Of a DNA stretch of 64,000 nucleotides, positions 9,297 to 17,115 are shown one piece after another (the first letter of the stretch is position 1; each line of letters begins with the position of its first letter). The notes under the pieces are model-generated. The model saw only the letters and a program-made list of their open reading frames with translations, searched no databases and was not told where the DNA came from. The stretch comes from Roseburia lenta (GTDB lineage Bacteria; Bacillota; Clostridia; Lachnospirales; Lachnospiraceae), in NCBI RefSeq assembly GCF_014287435.1, contig NZ_JACOPG010000003.1, positions 62,001 through 126,000 of the forward strand, in the 5' to 3' direction. The translations under genes were made by a program, and so were the position numbers.

Positions 9297-9520
9297 ATGT
9301 CCATTTTAAATAAGGATAAAGCCATCAACAATGGCGCTTTGTTTGAGAATGTAGTGGCGCAGGAGTTGTTGGCAAAAGGATTTAAGGAGCATTACTTTAA
9401 TAGCAAAGAGCAGGGAAAAAGGTGTATTTGCCTATCTATATGATTATGTTTCTGGAAGAGGAAACACTGGAACAGACCATATATCGTTTGGATTTGCATG
9501 GATTGGAGGATCACTCATGA
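9297..9520 (+). pseudogene. C-terminal remnant of a DUF4143-type AAA ATPase
   Basis: From an ATG at 9297 the frame encodes NNGALFENVVAQELLAKGF then HYFNSK, a hallmark of the C-terminal DUF4143 domain of archaeal-type AAA ATPases, but it stops after 48 codons. A neighbouring frame then continues LPIYMIMFLEEETLEQTIYR to a TGA that overlaps the ATG of the glycosylase gene. Both pieces match the family tail in order, so an internal deletion and frameshift have destroyed a gene whose ATPase half is missing. The overlap shows it was once translationally coupled to the next gene. Confidence 0.7.
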
Positions 9521-10011
9521 ATACAAATTATGAACACATCGTACATCCCTTTCCGCCCTTATATGACAAAGCATCAAAGATTTTGATTTTGGGAAGTCTT
9601 CCCTCAGTGAAATCCAGAGAGCAGATGTTTTTCTATGGGCATCCGCAGAACCGTTTCTGGAAAGTGATGGCTGCGGTATTACAGGTGGAAGTCCCAATCA
9701 GCATAGACGAAAAAAAGAAAATGCTGCATGAAAATCATATTGCACTTTGGGATACCATCTATAGTTGCGATATCATTGGATCGAGCGACAGCAGTATCCG
9801 CAATGTCACGCCGACAGACCTGCAGCCCATCATTGAGCAATCGCAGATCAAAAGGGTTTACTGTAATGGTGCAATCTCGGGAAAATATTTTAAGAAGTAC
9901 CAGCAGAATGTGCTTGGTATGGAGGCGGTTACGCTTCCCTCCACCAGCCCGGCAAATGCGGCATACTCCGTGGAACGACTGGTTTCTATCTGGAAGCAGG
10001 TGCTGGAATGA
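9517..10011 (+). CDS. Uracil-DNA-glycosylase superfamily hypoxanthine (deoxyinosine) DNA glycosylase
   Basis: A 164-residue protein with VHPFPPLYD, the active-site block LILGSLPSVKSRE and FFYGHPQNRFWKVM, and the C-terminal LPSTSPANA motif. These are the signatures of the hypoxanthine-DNA glycosylase group (UDG family 6), which removes deaminated adenine from DNA as the first step of base-excision repair. Length matches the family. The ATG overlaps the stop of the upstream ATPase remnant (ATGA). Confidence 0.87.
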   Translation: MNTNYEHIVHPFPPLYDKASKILILGSLPSVKSREQMFFYGHPQNRFWKVMAAVLQVEVPISIDEKKKMLHENHIALWDTIYSCDIIGSSDSSIRNVTPTDLQPIIEQSQIKRVYCNGAISGKYFKKYQQNVLGMEAVTLPSTSPANAAYSVERLVSIWKQVLE

Positions 10012-10185
10012 TCAGACCTGTTTTTTTAGTATGCGCGATGCATGGAGGATCATATAAAATGCCATGCCAAGTACGATAAGACTGATAACGCTACCACTAA
10101 GAGAAAGCATAAGATGGCAAAAAGCAGGCCTCCGAGTGTTCCCAACAGCATAGTTATAAATGTACTTTTTTCATTATCATAAACC
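10012..10185 (-). pseudogene. Frameshifted small membrane protein remnant
   Basis: On the minus strand one frame gives YDNEKSTFITMLLGTLGGLLFAILCFLL and the adjacent frame continues SGSVISLIVLGMAFYMILHA to a stop next to the glycosylase gene. Together they make a two-helix membrane protein broken by a one-base shift around 10,095. No frame runs across the whole and no clear start with a ribosome site is intact. Family not recognised. The rest of the 10,012-10,402 interval holds only the promoter listed next. Confidence 0.45.
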
Positions 10186-10335
10186 TTCCTTTCCGTATTT
10201 CAACAATTTTTGTGTGGGATTACACGGTTGTTTGATGATGAAAGAATACACACTTCCTGTTTCGCAAATATTTTTCTGATGTTAAAGTTTTGTTAAAGCG
10301 TATGGATCATAAACACAGGGCAATAGCGGAAAAAA

Positions 10336-10364
10336 TTGCACTCAGGATGATTTTGTGGTATCTT
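10336..10364 (+). promoter_or_regulatory. Sigma-A-like promoter for the DAK-like small gene
   Basis: TTGCAC (10336-10341), a 17-base spacer and TATCTT (10359-10364) lie about 40 bases ahead of the chosen start. Confidence 0.5.
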
Positions 10365-10402
10365 CCTATTCAGAAGAATGAAAGATAATGAAGGAGGACG
10401 AC

Positions 10403-10696
10403 ATGGGAGAGATTCATAGTGTTGATGTAGAGGATGATCAGTTTGCCTATCGTTATGATACGCAGCTTCTGATCGACCGCAGAGATGAGGATCTGGATGA
10501 AGATGAGATCGCAGATTATATAACTGATCATTTTGAAGGAAATTGTTTGATCGCAGCAGGAGACGAAGATCTGATCAAGATACATTTTCACACAAATGAG
10601 CCGTGGAAGGTTTTGGAATACTGTAATAGTATCGGGGAAATCTACGATATCGTAGTCGAGGATATGATCCGTCAGTCCGCAGGATTGCACGGATAA
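10403..10696 (+). CDS. Small DAK2/FakA-middle-domain-like protein
   Basis: The 97-residue product resembles an internal part of DAK2-type fatty-acid/dihydroxyacetone kinases (FakA/YloV): the block LIKIHFHTNEPWKVLEYCNS followed by GEIYDIVVEDMIRQS corresponds to the 'KVHVHTnxPgkVLEya...GeL' region that joins the kinase and C-terminal domains in full-length proteins. Here it stands alone, with neither nucleotide-binding DAK2 half. The start at 10403 is preferred over the ATG at 10388 because AAGGAGG sits 6 bases upstream of it. Stand-alone versions are annotated in Clostridia as kinase-associated proteins; its function is unknown. Confidence 0.7.
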   Translation: MGEIHSVDVEDDQFAYRYDTQLLIDRRDEDLDEDEIADYITDHFEGNCLIAAGDEDLIKIHFHTNEPWKVLEYCNSIGEIYDIVVEDMIRQSAGLHG

Positions 10697-10745
10697 ACAT
10701 TTGTAAAAAATATTCATTTCAAGAGGAAAATACTTACAATAGTAA

Positions 10746-10774
10746 TTGACATATGCCATAAATGAGAGTAGAGT
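10746..10774 (+). promoter_or_regulatory. Promoter for DUF134-NifX gene
   Basis: A consensus TTGACA (10746-10751) is followed by 17 bases and TAGAGT (10769-10774). The first operator-like half site overlaps the -35, consistent with repression. Confidence 0.5.
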
Positions 10775-10804
10775 AAGAATGGAAATATTAACTGGCATAT
10801 GCCA
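10747..10804. promoter_or_regulatory. Paired operator-like sites (T[G/A]...CATATGCCA)
   Basis: TGGCATATGCCA (10793-10804) is a perfect 12-base palindrome; a near copy, TGACATATGCCA, lies at 10747-10758, overlapping the promoter -35. They are centred 46 bases apart (about four helical turns) and flank the likely transcription start of the DUF134-NifX gene. Autoregulation by the DUF134 helix-turn-helix is a plausible inference. Confidence 0.55.
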
Positions 10805-10823
10805 ATAACAAAGGAGCCGTAGC

Positions 10824-11600
10824 ATGCCAAGACCGAGAAAGTGCAGAAAAGTATGCCACATGCCAAAGGTATGTAACTTTGTGCCTGTAGGACAGGATGA
10901 AAATCAGGCAACAGTCGTTTTGACGGTTGATGAGTTTGAAGCAATCCGCTTGATTGATGAGCAGGGTTTTTCACAGGAAGAATGCAGTAGTTATATGCAG
11001 GTGGCAAGGACAACAGCGCAGGCGATTTACAATACTGCCAGAGCAAAAATTGCGACAGCACTCGTAGAAGGCATGCCCCTTCGTATTGAGGGAGGAGACT
11101 ACCGCCTTTGTGAAGGCAAGGAAGACGTATGTCATTGTGGCGGTTGCCAGAGACATAAGTATGGTGCCCGGTTTCAAGAGAAGGGAGAAAAGCAAATGAG
11201 AATCGCAGTTACATATGAGGATGGAAATATTTTTCAGCATTTTGGACATTCCGAGCAGTTTAAACTTTACGATGTAGAAGATGGTAAGATTGTAAATACC
11301 CAGGTTGTGGATACAAACGGACAGGGACATGGAGCACTTGCAGGATTTCTTACAGGTGCAAAGGTAGATGTGCTTATCTGTGGAGGTATTGGTGGCGGTG
11401 CACAGAATGCATTGGCACAGGCTGGTATCCAGTTGTACGGTGGAGTGGCAGGATCTTGTGATGCAGCAGTAGAGGCACTTTTGGCAAATAATCTGGGATA
11501 CAACCCAAATGTAGAGTGCTCACATCATGGTCATGGAGAAGGTCATTCTTGTGGTGGTCATTCTTGTGGCGAAGATAAGCACGGATGTAGTGGAAATTAA
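10824..11600 (+). CDS. DUF134 DNA-binding domain fused to NifX/NafY-like domain, His/Cys-rich tail
   Basis: A 258-residue fusion. Residues 1-~105 are a UPF0251/DUF134 domain (MPRPRKCRKVC ... LTVDEFEAIRLIDEQGFSQ ... VARTTAQAIYNTAR), a sigma-70 region-4-like helix-turn-helix. Residues ~125-235 are a dinitrogenase iron-molybdenum cofactor (NifX/NafY/NifB-tail) domain (MRIAVTYEDGNIFQHFGHS ... DVLICGGIGGGAQNALAQAG). The last 27 residues are rich in His and Cys (HHGHGEGHSCGGHSCG), a likely metal site. An internal ATG at 11196 with GAAGGGAG before it could give a separate NifX-only product. No nif genes are nearby, so the likely role is sensing a metal or Fe-S/Mo cluster rather than nitrogen fixation. 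Confidence 0.88.
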   Translation: MPRPRKCRKVCHMPKVCNFVPVGQDENQATVVLTVDEFEAIRLIDEQGFSQEECSSYMQVARTTAQAIYNTARAKIATALVEGMPLRIEGGDYRLCEGKEDVCHCGGCQRHKYGARFQEKGEKQMRIAVTYEDGNIFQHFGHSEQFKLYDVEDGKIVNTQVVDTNGQGHGALAGFLTGAKVDVLICGGIGGGAQNALAQAGIQLYGGVAGSCDAAVEALLANNLGYNPNVECSHHGHGEGHSCGGHSCGEDKHGCSGN

Positions 11601-11653
11601 CGGAAATTAAGGAAGAAATTCCTAGGCACAACAGAATATTCTTGCTATAATAT

Positions 11654-11687
11654 AACCACTGTGTATTTTTACGCAGTGGTTATTTTC
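11654..11687 (+). terminator. Terminator or attenuator hairpin before the NSS transporter
   Basis: AACCACTG (11654-11661) pairs with CAGTGGTT (11674-11681), followed by ATTTTC. It ends the DUF134-NifX unit. A TATAAT at 11646-11651 with TAGGCA 17 bases upstream would place a start site just before the hairpin, so attenuation of the downstream transporter is also possible. Confidence 0.65.
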
Positions 11688-11736
11688 TATTTCGGAAAAA
11701 TACAAAATAACGATAAAAACAGGAGAAATTAAAAAG

Positions 11737-13143
11737 ATGAAAAAGAAGAGTAGTTTTAGCGGCCAGATTGGATTTGTTCTGGCGGCAGCAGGAAGTGCCG
11801 TAGGCGTAGGAAACTTATGGCGCTTTCCTTATTTAGTGGCAAAAGACGGTGGCGGTCTGTTTCTGATCATCTATATCGTTTTGGTGCTGACCTTTGGATT
11901 TACCCTGCTGACGACAGATATTGCGATCGGACGAAAGACAGGACAGTCCGCCATAGCGGCTTATGAGACTATGCGGCCGGGATGGAAAAAACTGGGTATT
12001 CTGACTTTCTGCGTCCCAATGCTCATTATGACTTATTATGCCGTGATCGGAGGATGGATCCTCAAATATTTTACGGTCTATCTGACAGGCGATTTTGCGG
12101 CTGCAGCAAAGGATGATTATTTTACAGATTTTATCACAGACCCATCATCGGTCTGGTTTGGCTTGATCTTCATGCTGCTTACTGGCTTTATCGTTTATAA
12201 TGGTGTTGAGGGCGGCATTGAACGATGCTCCAAATTTGTTATGCCGATCTTGCTTGTGCTGGTCGTTGGTATTGCCATCTTCTCCCTGACTTTAAGATCA
12301 GGGGATGAGAGTGGAGCCGTGCGGACAGGTCTGGATGGACTCAAAGTCTATCTGATGCCGGATATGTCTGGGTTGACGCTATCGCGTTTCCTGCAGATCA
12401 CCTTGGATGCTATGAGCCAGTTGTTCTTTTCCCTTAGCGTTTCCATGGGCATCATGATCACCTATGGTTCCTATGTGCAAAAGGAAGTGGATCTCAATAA
12501 ATCGGTTGCACAGATCGAGATCGTGGATACCGGCGTTGCTATTCTTGCCGGTATGATGATCATTCCTGCCATCTTTGTATTTTCCGGTATTGATGGCATG
12601 TCTGCCGGACCTAGCCTTATGTTCGTGGCACTGCCAAAGACCTTTTACACCATGGGAAAAGCGGGCTATGTGATCGGATTGGTATTTTTCCTTTTGACAG
12701 CATTTGCGGCGCTGACTTCCTGCATTTCCGTTTTGGAAGCCATCACGGCAAACTGCATGGAAGTATTTCACACTGAGAGAAAGAAAACGACAGGCGTCCT
12801 TACCATCATTTACCTGATTGCAACAGCAGTGATCGCACTGGGCTACAGTGTATTTTATGTCGAAGTCAAATTGCCGAATGGCTCGACCGGACAGTTACTT
12901 GATATTATGGATTACATCAGCAACAGTTTCCTAATGCCGCTCATTTCGGTATTTTCTACCATATTGGTCGGCTGGATCGTCGGTCCAAAATGGATCGCAG
13001 AGGAGATGGAGCACCCGAACGGCAAGTTTTCCAGAAAGCATTTATACAACATTATGATCAAGTATGTGGCACCGTTCATCATGGTAATTCTCTTCCTACA
13101 GTCAACCGGACTTTTGGATCGCCTGCTTGCTGTGGTTGCTTAA
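11737..13143 (+). CDS. Neurotransmitter:sodium symporter (NSS/SNF) family transporter
   Basis: A 468-residue polytopic membrane protein with the NSS signature in its first helix, GSAVGVGNLWRFPYL, which forms the unwound sodium and substrate site of LeuT-fold carriers. About 11-12 membrane helices are visible, with a short C-terminus, typical of bacterial 11-helix members. Bacterial relatives import amino acids with sodium; the substrate here cannot be read from sequence. The start has GGAGAAATT upstream. It is followed after 23 bases by a broken HAD gene on the same strand. Confidence 0.93.
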   Translation: MKKKSSFSGQIGFVLAAAGSAVGVGNLWRFPYLVAKDGGGLFLIIYIVLVLTFGFTLLTTDIAIGRKTGQSAIAAYETMRPGWKKLGILTFCVPMLIMTYYAVIGGWILKYFTVYLTGDFAAAAKDDYFTDFITDPSSVWFGLIFMLLTGFIVYNGVEGGIERCSKFVMPILLVLVVGIAIFSLTLRSGDESGAVRTGLDGLKVYLMPDMSGLTLSRFLQITLDAMSQLFFSLSVSMGIMITYGSYVQKEVDLNKSVAQIEIVDTGVAILAGMMIIPAIFVFSGIDGMSAGPSLMFVALPKTFYTMGKAGYVIGLVFFLLTAFAALTSCISVLEAITANCMEVFHTERKKTTGVLTIIYLIATAVIALGYSVFYVEVKLPNGSTGQLLDIMDYISNSFLMPLISVFSTILVGWIVGPKWIAEEMEHPNGKFSRKHLYNIMIKYVAPFIMVILFLQSTGLLDRLLAVVA

Positions 13144-13166
13144 ACGAAGCATAGGAGAAAGTGGAT

Positions 13167-13344
13167 ATGGCTAAGATTATCTTTTTTGATATTGATGGGA
13201 CGACCGGTTTCTCTGGCAACAAAAGACCGGGATCTGGTAGATTATTATGCCATTGCCAATATGGAAGTGGAGGTTGCCCAAGATTTTGCGGAAGTGCAGA
13301 AGCAGGAGATCTATCACTATTGCAAAGAAAAGCATTTTATATAA
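13167..13344 (+). pseudogene. Broken HAD-family hydrolase fragment
   Basis: The frame opens with MAKIIFFDIDGT, the HAD motif I with both catalytic Asp residues, and then goes out of frame into TGFSGNKRP. A different frame from ~13210 reads LATKDRDLVDYYAIANMEVE to a TAA at 13342. The piece between is missing, so an internal deletion joined a Cof-type HAD start to an unrelated or C-terminal tail. The ribosome site (AGGAGAAAG) remains. Confidence 0.6.
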
Positions 13345-13427
13345 ACGCTGTTCATTTGGAAAAATAGGCATATAATTATTTACAGATAAGAGGAAAAGTT
13401 AAATGTAAGTAAGAGGAGATGATTTTT

Positions 13428-13841
13428 GTGTGGGCAGTATTTGCAGTTCTTTCGGCAGTGTTCGCAGCTTTGACGTCTATTTTGGCAAAGATCGGTATTG
13501 ATGGAGTCAATTCCAATCTGGCGACGGCAATCCGTACCATGGTGGTCGTTGCTATGGCATGGGGGATGGTATTTTTGACCCATACACAGAGTGGGATCAC
13601 GGAGATCAGCAAGAAGTCCTGGCTGTTTTTGATCTTATCCGGTCTGGCAACCGGTGCATCCTGGCTGTGCTATTACAGGGCTTTGCAGATGGGAGAGGCA
13701 TCTAAGGTTGTACCGATCGATAAGTTGAGCGTCGTTATCACCTTGGTACTGGCATTTGTATTTCTGCACGAGGAATTTACAGCCAAATCTTTGATCGGTT
13801 GTATCCTGATCGGCGTGGGCACACTGGTTATGGTCTTATAA
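13428..13841 (+). CDS. EamA/DMT-family half-size transporter
   Basis: About 137 residues with five hydrophobic helices, matching one EamA repeat of the drug/metabolite transporter superfamily (SAVFAALTSILAKIGIDG ... ASWLCYYRALQMGEASKVVP ... FLHEEFTAKSLIGCILIGVGT). Full DMT proteins carry two such repeats; single-repeat forms work as dimers, and this one ends cleanly, so it is probably intact. GTG at 13428 is preferred because AAGAGGAG lies 9 bases upstream, whereas it abuts the ATG at 13419 directly. A TATAAT at 13372-13377 could be its -10. Confidence 0.82.
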   Translation: MWAVFAVLSAVFAALTSILAKIGIDGVNSNLATAIRTMVVVAMAWGMVFLTHTQSGITEISKKSWLFLILSGLATGASWLCYYRALQMGEASKVVPIDKLSVVITLVLAFVFLHEEFTAKSLIGCILIGVGTLVMVL

Positions 13842-13874
13842 TCTGGACTGAAAAGTGATGGCAGATGTCCTGCT

Positions 13875-14519
13875 TTAGAAACATTCTAAGGTGTCATCCT
13901 CATCAATGTGTGTCGCCACATGTTTGATGTAGTAGATGGCATCTGCTACTTTTGGGACACATAAGAGGAGCAGGGAAAAACTGCCCTCGATCAAAAGATA
14001 ACTGCTATCATAGACGATATTGTAAAATAAGTTGCTGAAAAATCCATCGCGGTAAGGCGGATAGAAAAGTTCTGCGGAAATGACATAGCAGGCGAGCATG
14101 GCGGCTACGCCGATGACATATCCCATGCGTAATTTATATGGTTCCGCCTGGATCCGTTCGTGATCGTCAATCGTATAATCGTTCTTTTGCCCTCGTTCCT
14201 GTAGAAATCCACCCAGACAGAAAACACCATGTGCGATCGGGTATTCTAATAGGATAGACCAGATGTTGGGATTGATATATTCTCCGGTCAGATGGGTGAT
14301 GCCCAAGCGGACAAAGCCAAATAAAACGGAGGCGATCAGACCATAGCGTGGTCCGTAGATAAAGGTCATAAGCCAAAGGATCATGAGGCTGAAATAGGTC
14401 AGACTTCCGCCCTGTGGCAGGACCAAAACTTTGATACTGGAACAAAGGACAGCCAGTCCGAATAAAAGGATGCACCAGAAGGGCTTATTGTTCCAAATCC
14501 CTTTTTCTTTAGATGTCAT
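13875..14519 (-). CDS. ThiT-like ECF transporter S component (paralogue, substrate uncertain)
   Basis: A 214-residue membrane protein with about six helices and the ThiT-family block LPQGGSLTYFSLMILWL and YGPRYGLIASVLFGFVRL. It is clearly a relative of the thiamine-binding S component at 38986 but has a longer cytoplasmic loop (~115-135) and tail. It is the last gene of a three-gene minus-strand operon; its start overlaps the end of the upstream gene by 11 bases, so translation is coupled. No riboswitch can precede it directly. It needs an EcfA-A'-T module encoded elsewhere. Thiamine or a related compound is possible, but the lack of a TPP switch leaves the ligand open. Confidence 0.78.
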   Translation of the reverse strand: MTSKEKGIWNNKPFWCILLFGLAVLCSSIKVLVLPQGGSLTYFSLMILWLMTFIYGPRYGLIASVLFGFVRLGITHLTGEYINPNIWSILLEYPIAHGVFCLGGFLQERGQKNDYTIDDHERIQAEPYKLRMGYVIGVAAMLACYVISAELFYPPYRDGFFSNLFYNIVYDSSYLLIEGSFSLLLLCVPKVADAIYYIKHVATHIDEDDTLECF

Positions 14520-15876
14520 AGTCTTTTAACTCCTTTATATGCATGCTGCCTTTACGCATCTTGCTGCGCATACGGTTGATGATGATGAGTACCAGAACAA
14601 AGGAAAAGGTACCGCAGATGATCAGGGTAGAAAAGGTGCTGCCGGCGTATGTAACGTCAATTCCGGCTTTTTTGTAAAAACCTTCCAAGAGTTCTACAAC
14701 AAAATCCTGTACCTGGATTACGGCAAGGATGGTGGCAACGATGTTTAAGATGGTGCCGTTACGTTCTTCTGTCTGCGCACCCTTTAACTCAACGATATGT
14801 TCCAAAAATTCCTGATGTTCGTAGTAGGTTTCTTTTAGTTCTTTATTGCCAAAGGCTTCCACGATACACTGGGCTTCCTGTTGTGTCCCCCAATACTTAT
14901 AGTTGTTCTTTTCCCAGAAACGGACAGTCTTTCCGAAATTGCGGTAGAGTCCCAGGATCTCCTGGTGGGAAATGTCGCCGTCATTGGCCAGAGCATTGGA
15001 GATCTGCATATTGACCTTTTCGATCGAAGTATTCTGGAACATGGCGAGGATTACGATAAAGGCATAAGTTGCCGTGATATCAATTCTTTCTTCCATATTT
15101 TCAGAAAAGTTTTCCATGATACAGGCGACGACCATTTCTGACATATAGACCTGATAATAGTCATACTGTGCATGATTGGTCTGACAGATCTGGGAAATAT
15201 TGTCGCTGGCGATATGGAAATCCTGATGCTGGCTGTCGTAGGTTTCGCCCGCCATCATACAGCGAAATTCGTCTTCCTTTTCCGGGCGATCGGAAAGCAG
15301 GAGAAAAGCCTTGCCGGAACCGCATTTGAGCAGTCCGTATTTATACTTGAGGTAGTCGTATAGATCGACGTAGTCCGGGATGGCTGCATATTTTTTTGTG
15401 TTGATGCCTAAATATTGCCCGGCATCCTTGGGACAGGCGATCCACAGGCTTTCGTGGCTCAACTGATCCAGCACCTGTGTGGTGGAAAAATCTTTGACAG
15501 TATCTTTTGGCAGAACCACAGTAAGAATATACATATGGGTTGGCTGGTGTGCCGTCAGTATCAACTGGCAAGTAGATGTCCCGACCACATCTGGATCTTC
15601 CCCGTGCTTGGGATAGTCATCCGTAGAATGTAAAAATTCGTACTGTCCCAGATATGCCATTCGCAACTCATCCACAACCACGTTGTTGCATTCATATTCC
15701 AGATAAGATTGTAAATTGTTTAAAAGGCTTCGGGAGAAGTCATCAGGCACGCTTGCATATGCTGTCTGCTTATCTAAGGATGCCTGTTTTAAGACCCCGA
15801 GTTCGTCCAAACGCCAGTTTTTCTGATTGTCCGCCAGCGGGAGCATCAGATAAATATCATTTTCGTAATTGGCCAT
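14509..15876 (-). CDS. Unknown protein with C-terminal membrane anchor (two helices)
   Basis: A 455-residue protein I do not recognise. Residues 1-~270 look like a soluble alpha/beta domain (ENDIYLMLPLADNQKNWRLDE at the start, with many acidic and aromatic residues). Residues ~270-375 are helical (ITATYAFIVILAMFQNTSIE; FWEKNNYKYWGTQQEAQ). Two hydrophobic helices follow at about 378-400 (ILNIVATILAVIQVQDFVV) and 415-437 (LIICGTFSFVLVLIIINRM), ending in a basic tail. The helical-bundle-plus-two-helices layout recalls CorA/RMD1-like proteins, but the GMN channel motif is absent. It overlaps both neighbours (20 and 11 bases), so the three proteins are probably made together. Confidence 0.75.
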   Translation of the reverse strand: MANYENDIYLMLPLADNQKNWRLDELGVLKQASLDKQTAYASVPDDFSRSLLNNLQSYLEYECNNVVVDELRMAYLGQYEFLHSTDDYPKHGEDPDVVGTSTCQLILTAHQPTHMYILTVVLPKDTVKDFSTTQVLDQLSHESLWIACPKDAGQYLGINTKKYAAIPDYVDLYDYLKYKYGLLKCGSGKAFLLLSDRPEKEDEFRCMMAGETYDSQHQDFHIASDNISQICQTNHAQYDYYQVYMSEMVVACIMENFSENMEERIDITATYAFIVILAMFQNTSIEKVNMQISNALANDGDISHQEILGLYRNFGKTVRFWEKNNYKYWGTQQEAQCIVEAFGNKELKETYYEHQEFLEHIVELKGAQTEERNGTILNIVATILAVIQVQDFVVELLEGFYKKAGIDVTYAGSTFSTLIICGTFSFVLVLIIINRMRSKMRKGSMHIKELKDYDI

Positions 15877-16462
15877 GTAATCGTAATTCCTTTTTCTTTA
15901 GTTTTTGGAGGTTTTGTTCCTCACAGACGTAAACAATGTTGCCATCCTCTCTTAAGATGCGCTCCTGTTCAAACTGCATGCGGTGCAGCGCCTTGCGCCC
16001 ATCGGGCGATACGGCGGTTGCGGTGATGCTTGTGATCGGATAGCCGGAAGTTTCCAAGCGGTTCAGATAGTCGATCCAGCCGTTGGACAGATCCTTGATG
16101 GCATCGGTATCCTTGAAATCCGGGTGCAGGGCAATGGATATGATAAAAAGATCATTGCCGGTCTGTTTCAGGGGTTCTAACTCCTGCGGTCTGATATCGT
16201 CATCGCGGATATGCTCGCTTTGGTAGCGGATATCTTCGTAGAGCGCCTTGGTACAGGGGATAAAATTGATATATCCCGCCAGACGTCCGCTCTCGGTATC
16301 TTCGATACATACAAACTGTCGGGGATCGACCAGATAACGGGCAACCATGTTTTTCAGTTCGCCGACATAACCATCTTCTGCATAGACGATCTCGTCGATC
16401 TCCATGATGCGTTTCAGGTAATTTTCGTCAAAATCTTCGCCATATTGTAATTTAAAATTCAT
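15857..16462 (-). CDS. GNAT-like N-acetyltransferase
   Basis: A 201-residue protein resembling the GNAT fold: a beta strand with LAGYINFIPCTKALYED, then LFIISIALHPDFKDT in place of the usual acetyl-CoA strand and loop, then PITSITATAVSPDGRKALHRM and FEQERIL. The canonical Q/RxxGxG/A loop is weak. It leads the three-gene operon; the ribosome site is AGAAAGGTTATGACCTT before ATGAATTTT. Its acceptor is unknown; co-translation with a membrane-anchored unknown and a ThiT-like protein suggests a shared role. Confidence 0.72.
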   Translation of the reverse strand: MNFKLQYGEDFDENYLKRIMEIDEIVYAEDGYVGELKNMVARYLVDPRQFVCIEDTESGRLAGYINFIPCTKALYEDIRYQSEHIRDDDIRPQELEPLKQTGNDLFIISIALHPDFKDTDAIKDLSNGWIDYLNRLETSGYPITSITATAVSPDGRKALHRMQFEQERILREDGNIVYVCEEQNLQKLKKKELRLHGQLRK

Positions 16463-16495
16463 AAGGTCATAACCTTTCTGTTATTTTCTATTCAT

Positions 16496-16530
16496 ATCAT
16501 AGCATATATTCTCATTTTTTCCACATACTA
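16496..16530 (+). promoter_or_regulatory. Sigma-G-like promoter for spoVT
   Basis: GCATA (16502-16506), a 17-base spacer and CATACTA (16524-16530) match the forespore sigma-G consensus (GNATR, CATNNTA). It lies about 49 bases before the spoVT start. On the other strand TGCTATGAT (16496-16504) could be the -10 of the divergent GNAT operon, so the two promoters may overlap. Confidence 0.6.
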
Positions 16531-16578
16531 ACGCAAAAGTGATAACACAGAAAATTTGGATGTTGGAGGAAGATGTTG

Positions 16579-17115
16579 ATGAAAGCCACAGGTATTGTTC
16601 GGCGTATAGATGAACTGGGGAGAATTGTTGTGCCAAAAGAGATCAGAAGAACGCTGCGGATCCGGGAAGGCGACCCGCTGGAAGTTTATACGGACCGTGA
16701 GGGTGAGATCATTTTGAAAAAGTATTCTCCGGTGGGAGAACTGGCAAATTTTGCAGCCCAGTATGCAAAGGTGCTGGCGGAGACGACCGGTAAACTGGTC
16801 TGTATCACAGACATGGATCATGTGATCGCGGCTGCTGGCAATGGCAAGAAGGCATATGAGAACCAGCCCATCACGGGAGAGTTGGAAAGCCTGATCGCAG
16901 GACGGCAGGATTATCATGCAAAAAAAGCAGAGGATGTCATTCCACTGGTTGACAAAGCCCAGACGGAATATGCCGAGCAGGCGATTGCCGTTGTCAATGT
17001 GCACGGGGATATCATGGGTGCCGTTGTCCTTTTGGGGCAGGATGAGATTTCTTCCCTGGAGATCACTTTGGTACGCACGACTGCCGAATTTTTGGGCAGT
17101 ATTATGGAAGATTAG
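16579..17115 (+). CDS. spoVT: Stage V sporulation transcription factor SpoVT
   Basis: A 178-residue protein with an N-terminal AbrB swapped-hairpin DNA-binding domain (MKATGIVRRIDELGRIVVPKEIRRTLRIREGD in full, residues 1-~50) and a C-terminal GAF-like domain (~60-178). This pairing and length define SpoVT, the forespore regulator that tunes sigma-G genes and spore germination properties. Of two Met codons six bases apart, the second (16579) is chosen because GGAGGA is 8 bases upstream and homologues start MKATGIVRR. The sigma-G-like promoter upstream fits forespore expression. Confidence 0.95.
   Translation: MKATGIVRRIDELGRIVVPKEIRRTLRIREGDPLEVYTDREGEIILKKYSPVGELANFAAQYAKVLAETTGKLVCITDMDHVIAAAGNGKKAYENQPITGELESLIAGRQDYHAKKAEDVIPLVDKAQTEYAEQAIAVVNVHGDIMGAVVLLGQDEISSLEITLVRTTAEFLGSIMED

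Noticed and set aside
15857..16462. Second TPP riboswitch for the ThiT-like operon
   Set aside because: No GGCTGAGA or GCGTAGGGAA-type core was found upstream of the operon.
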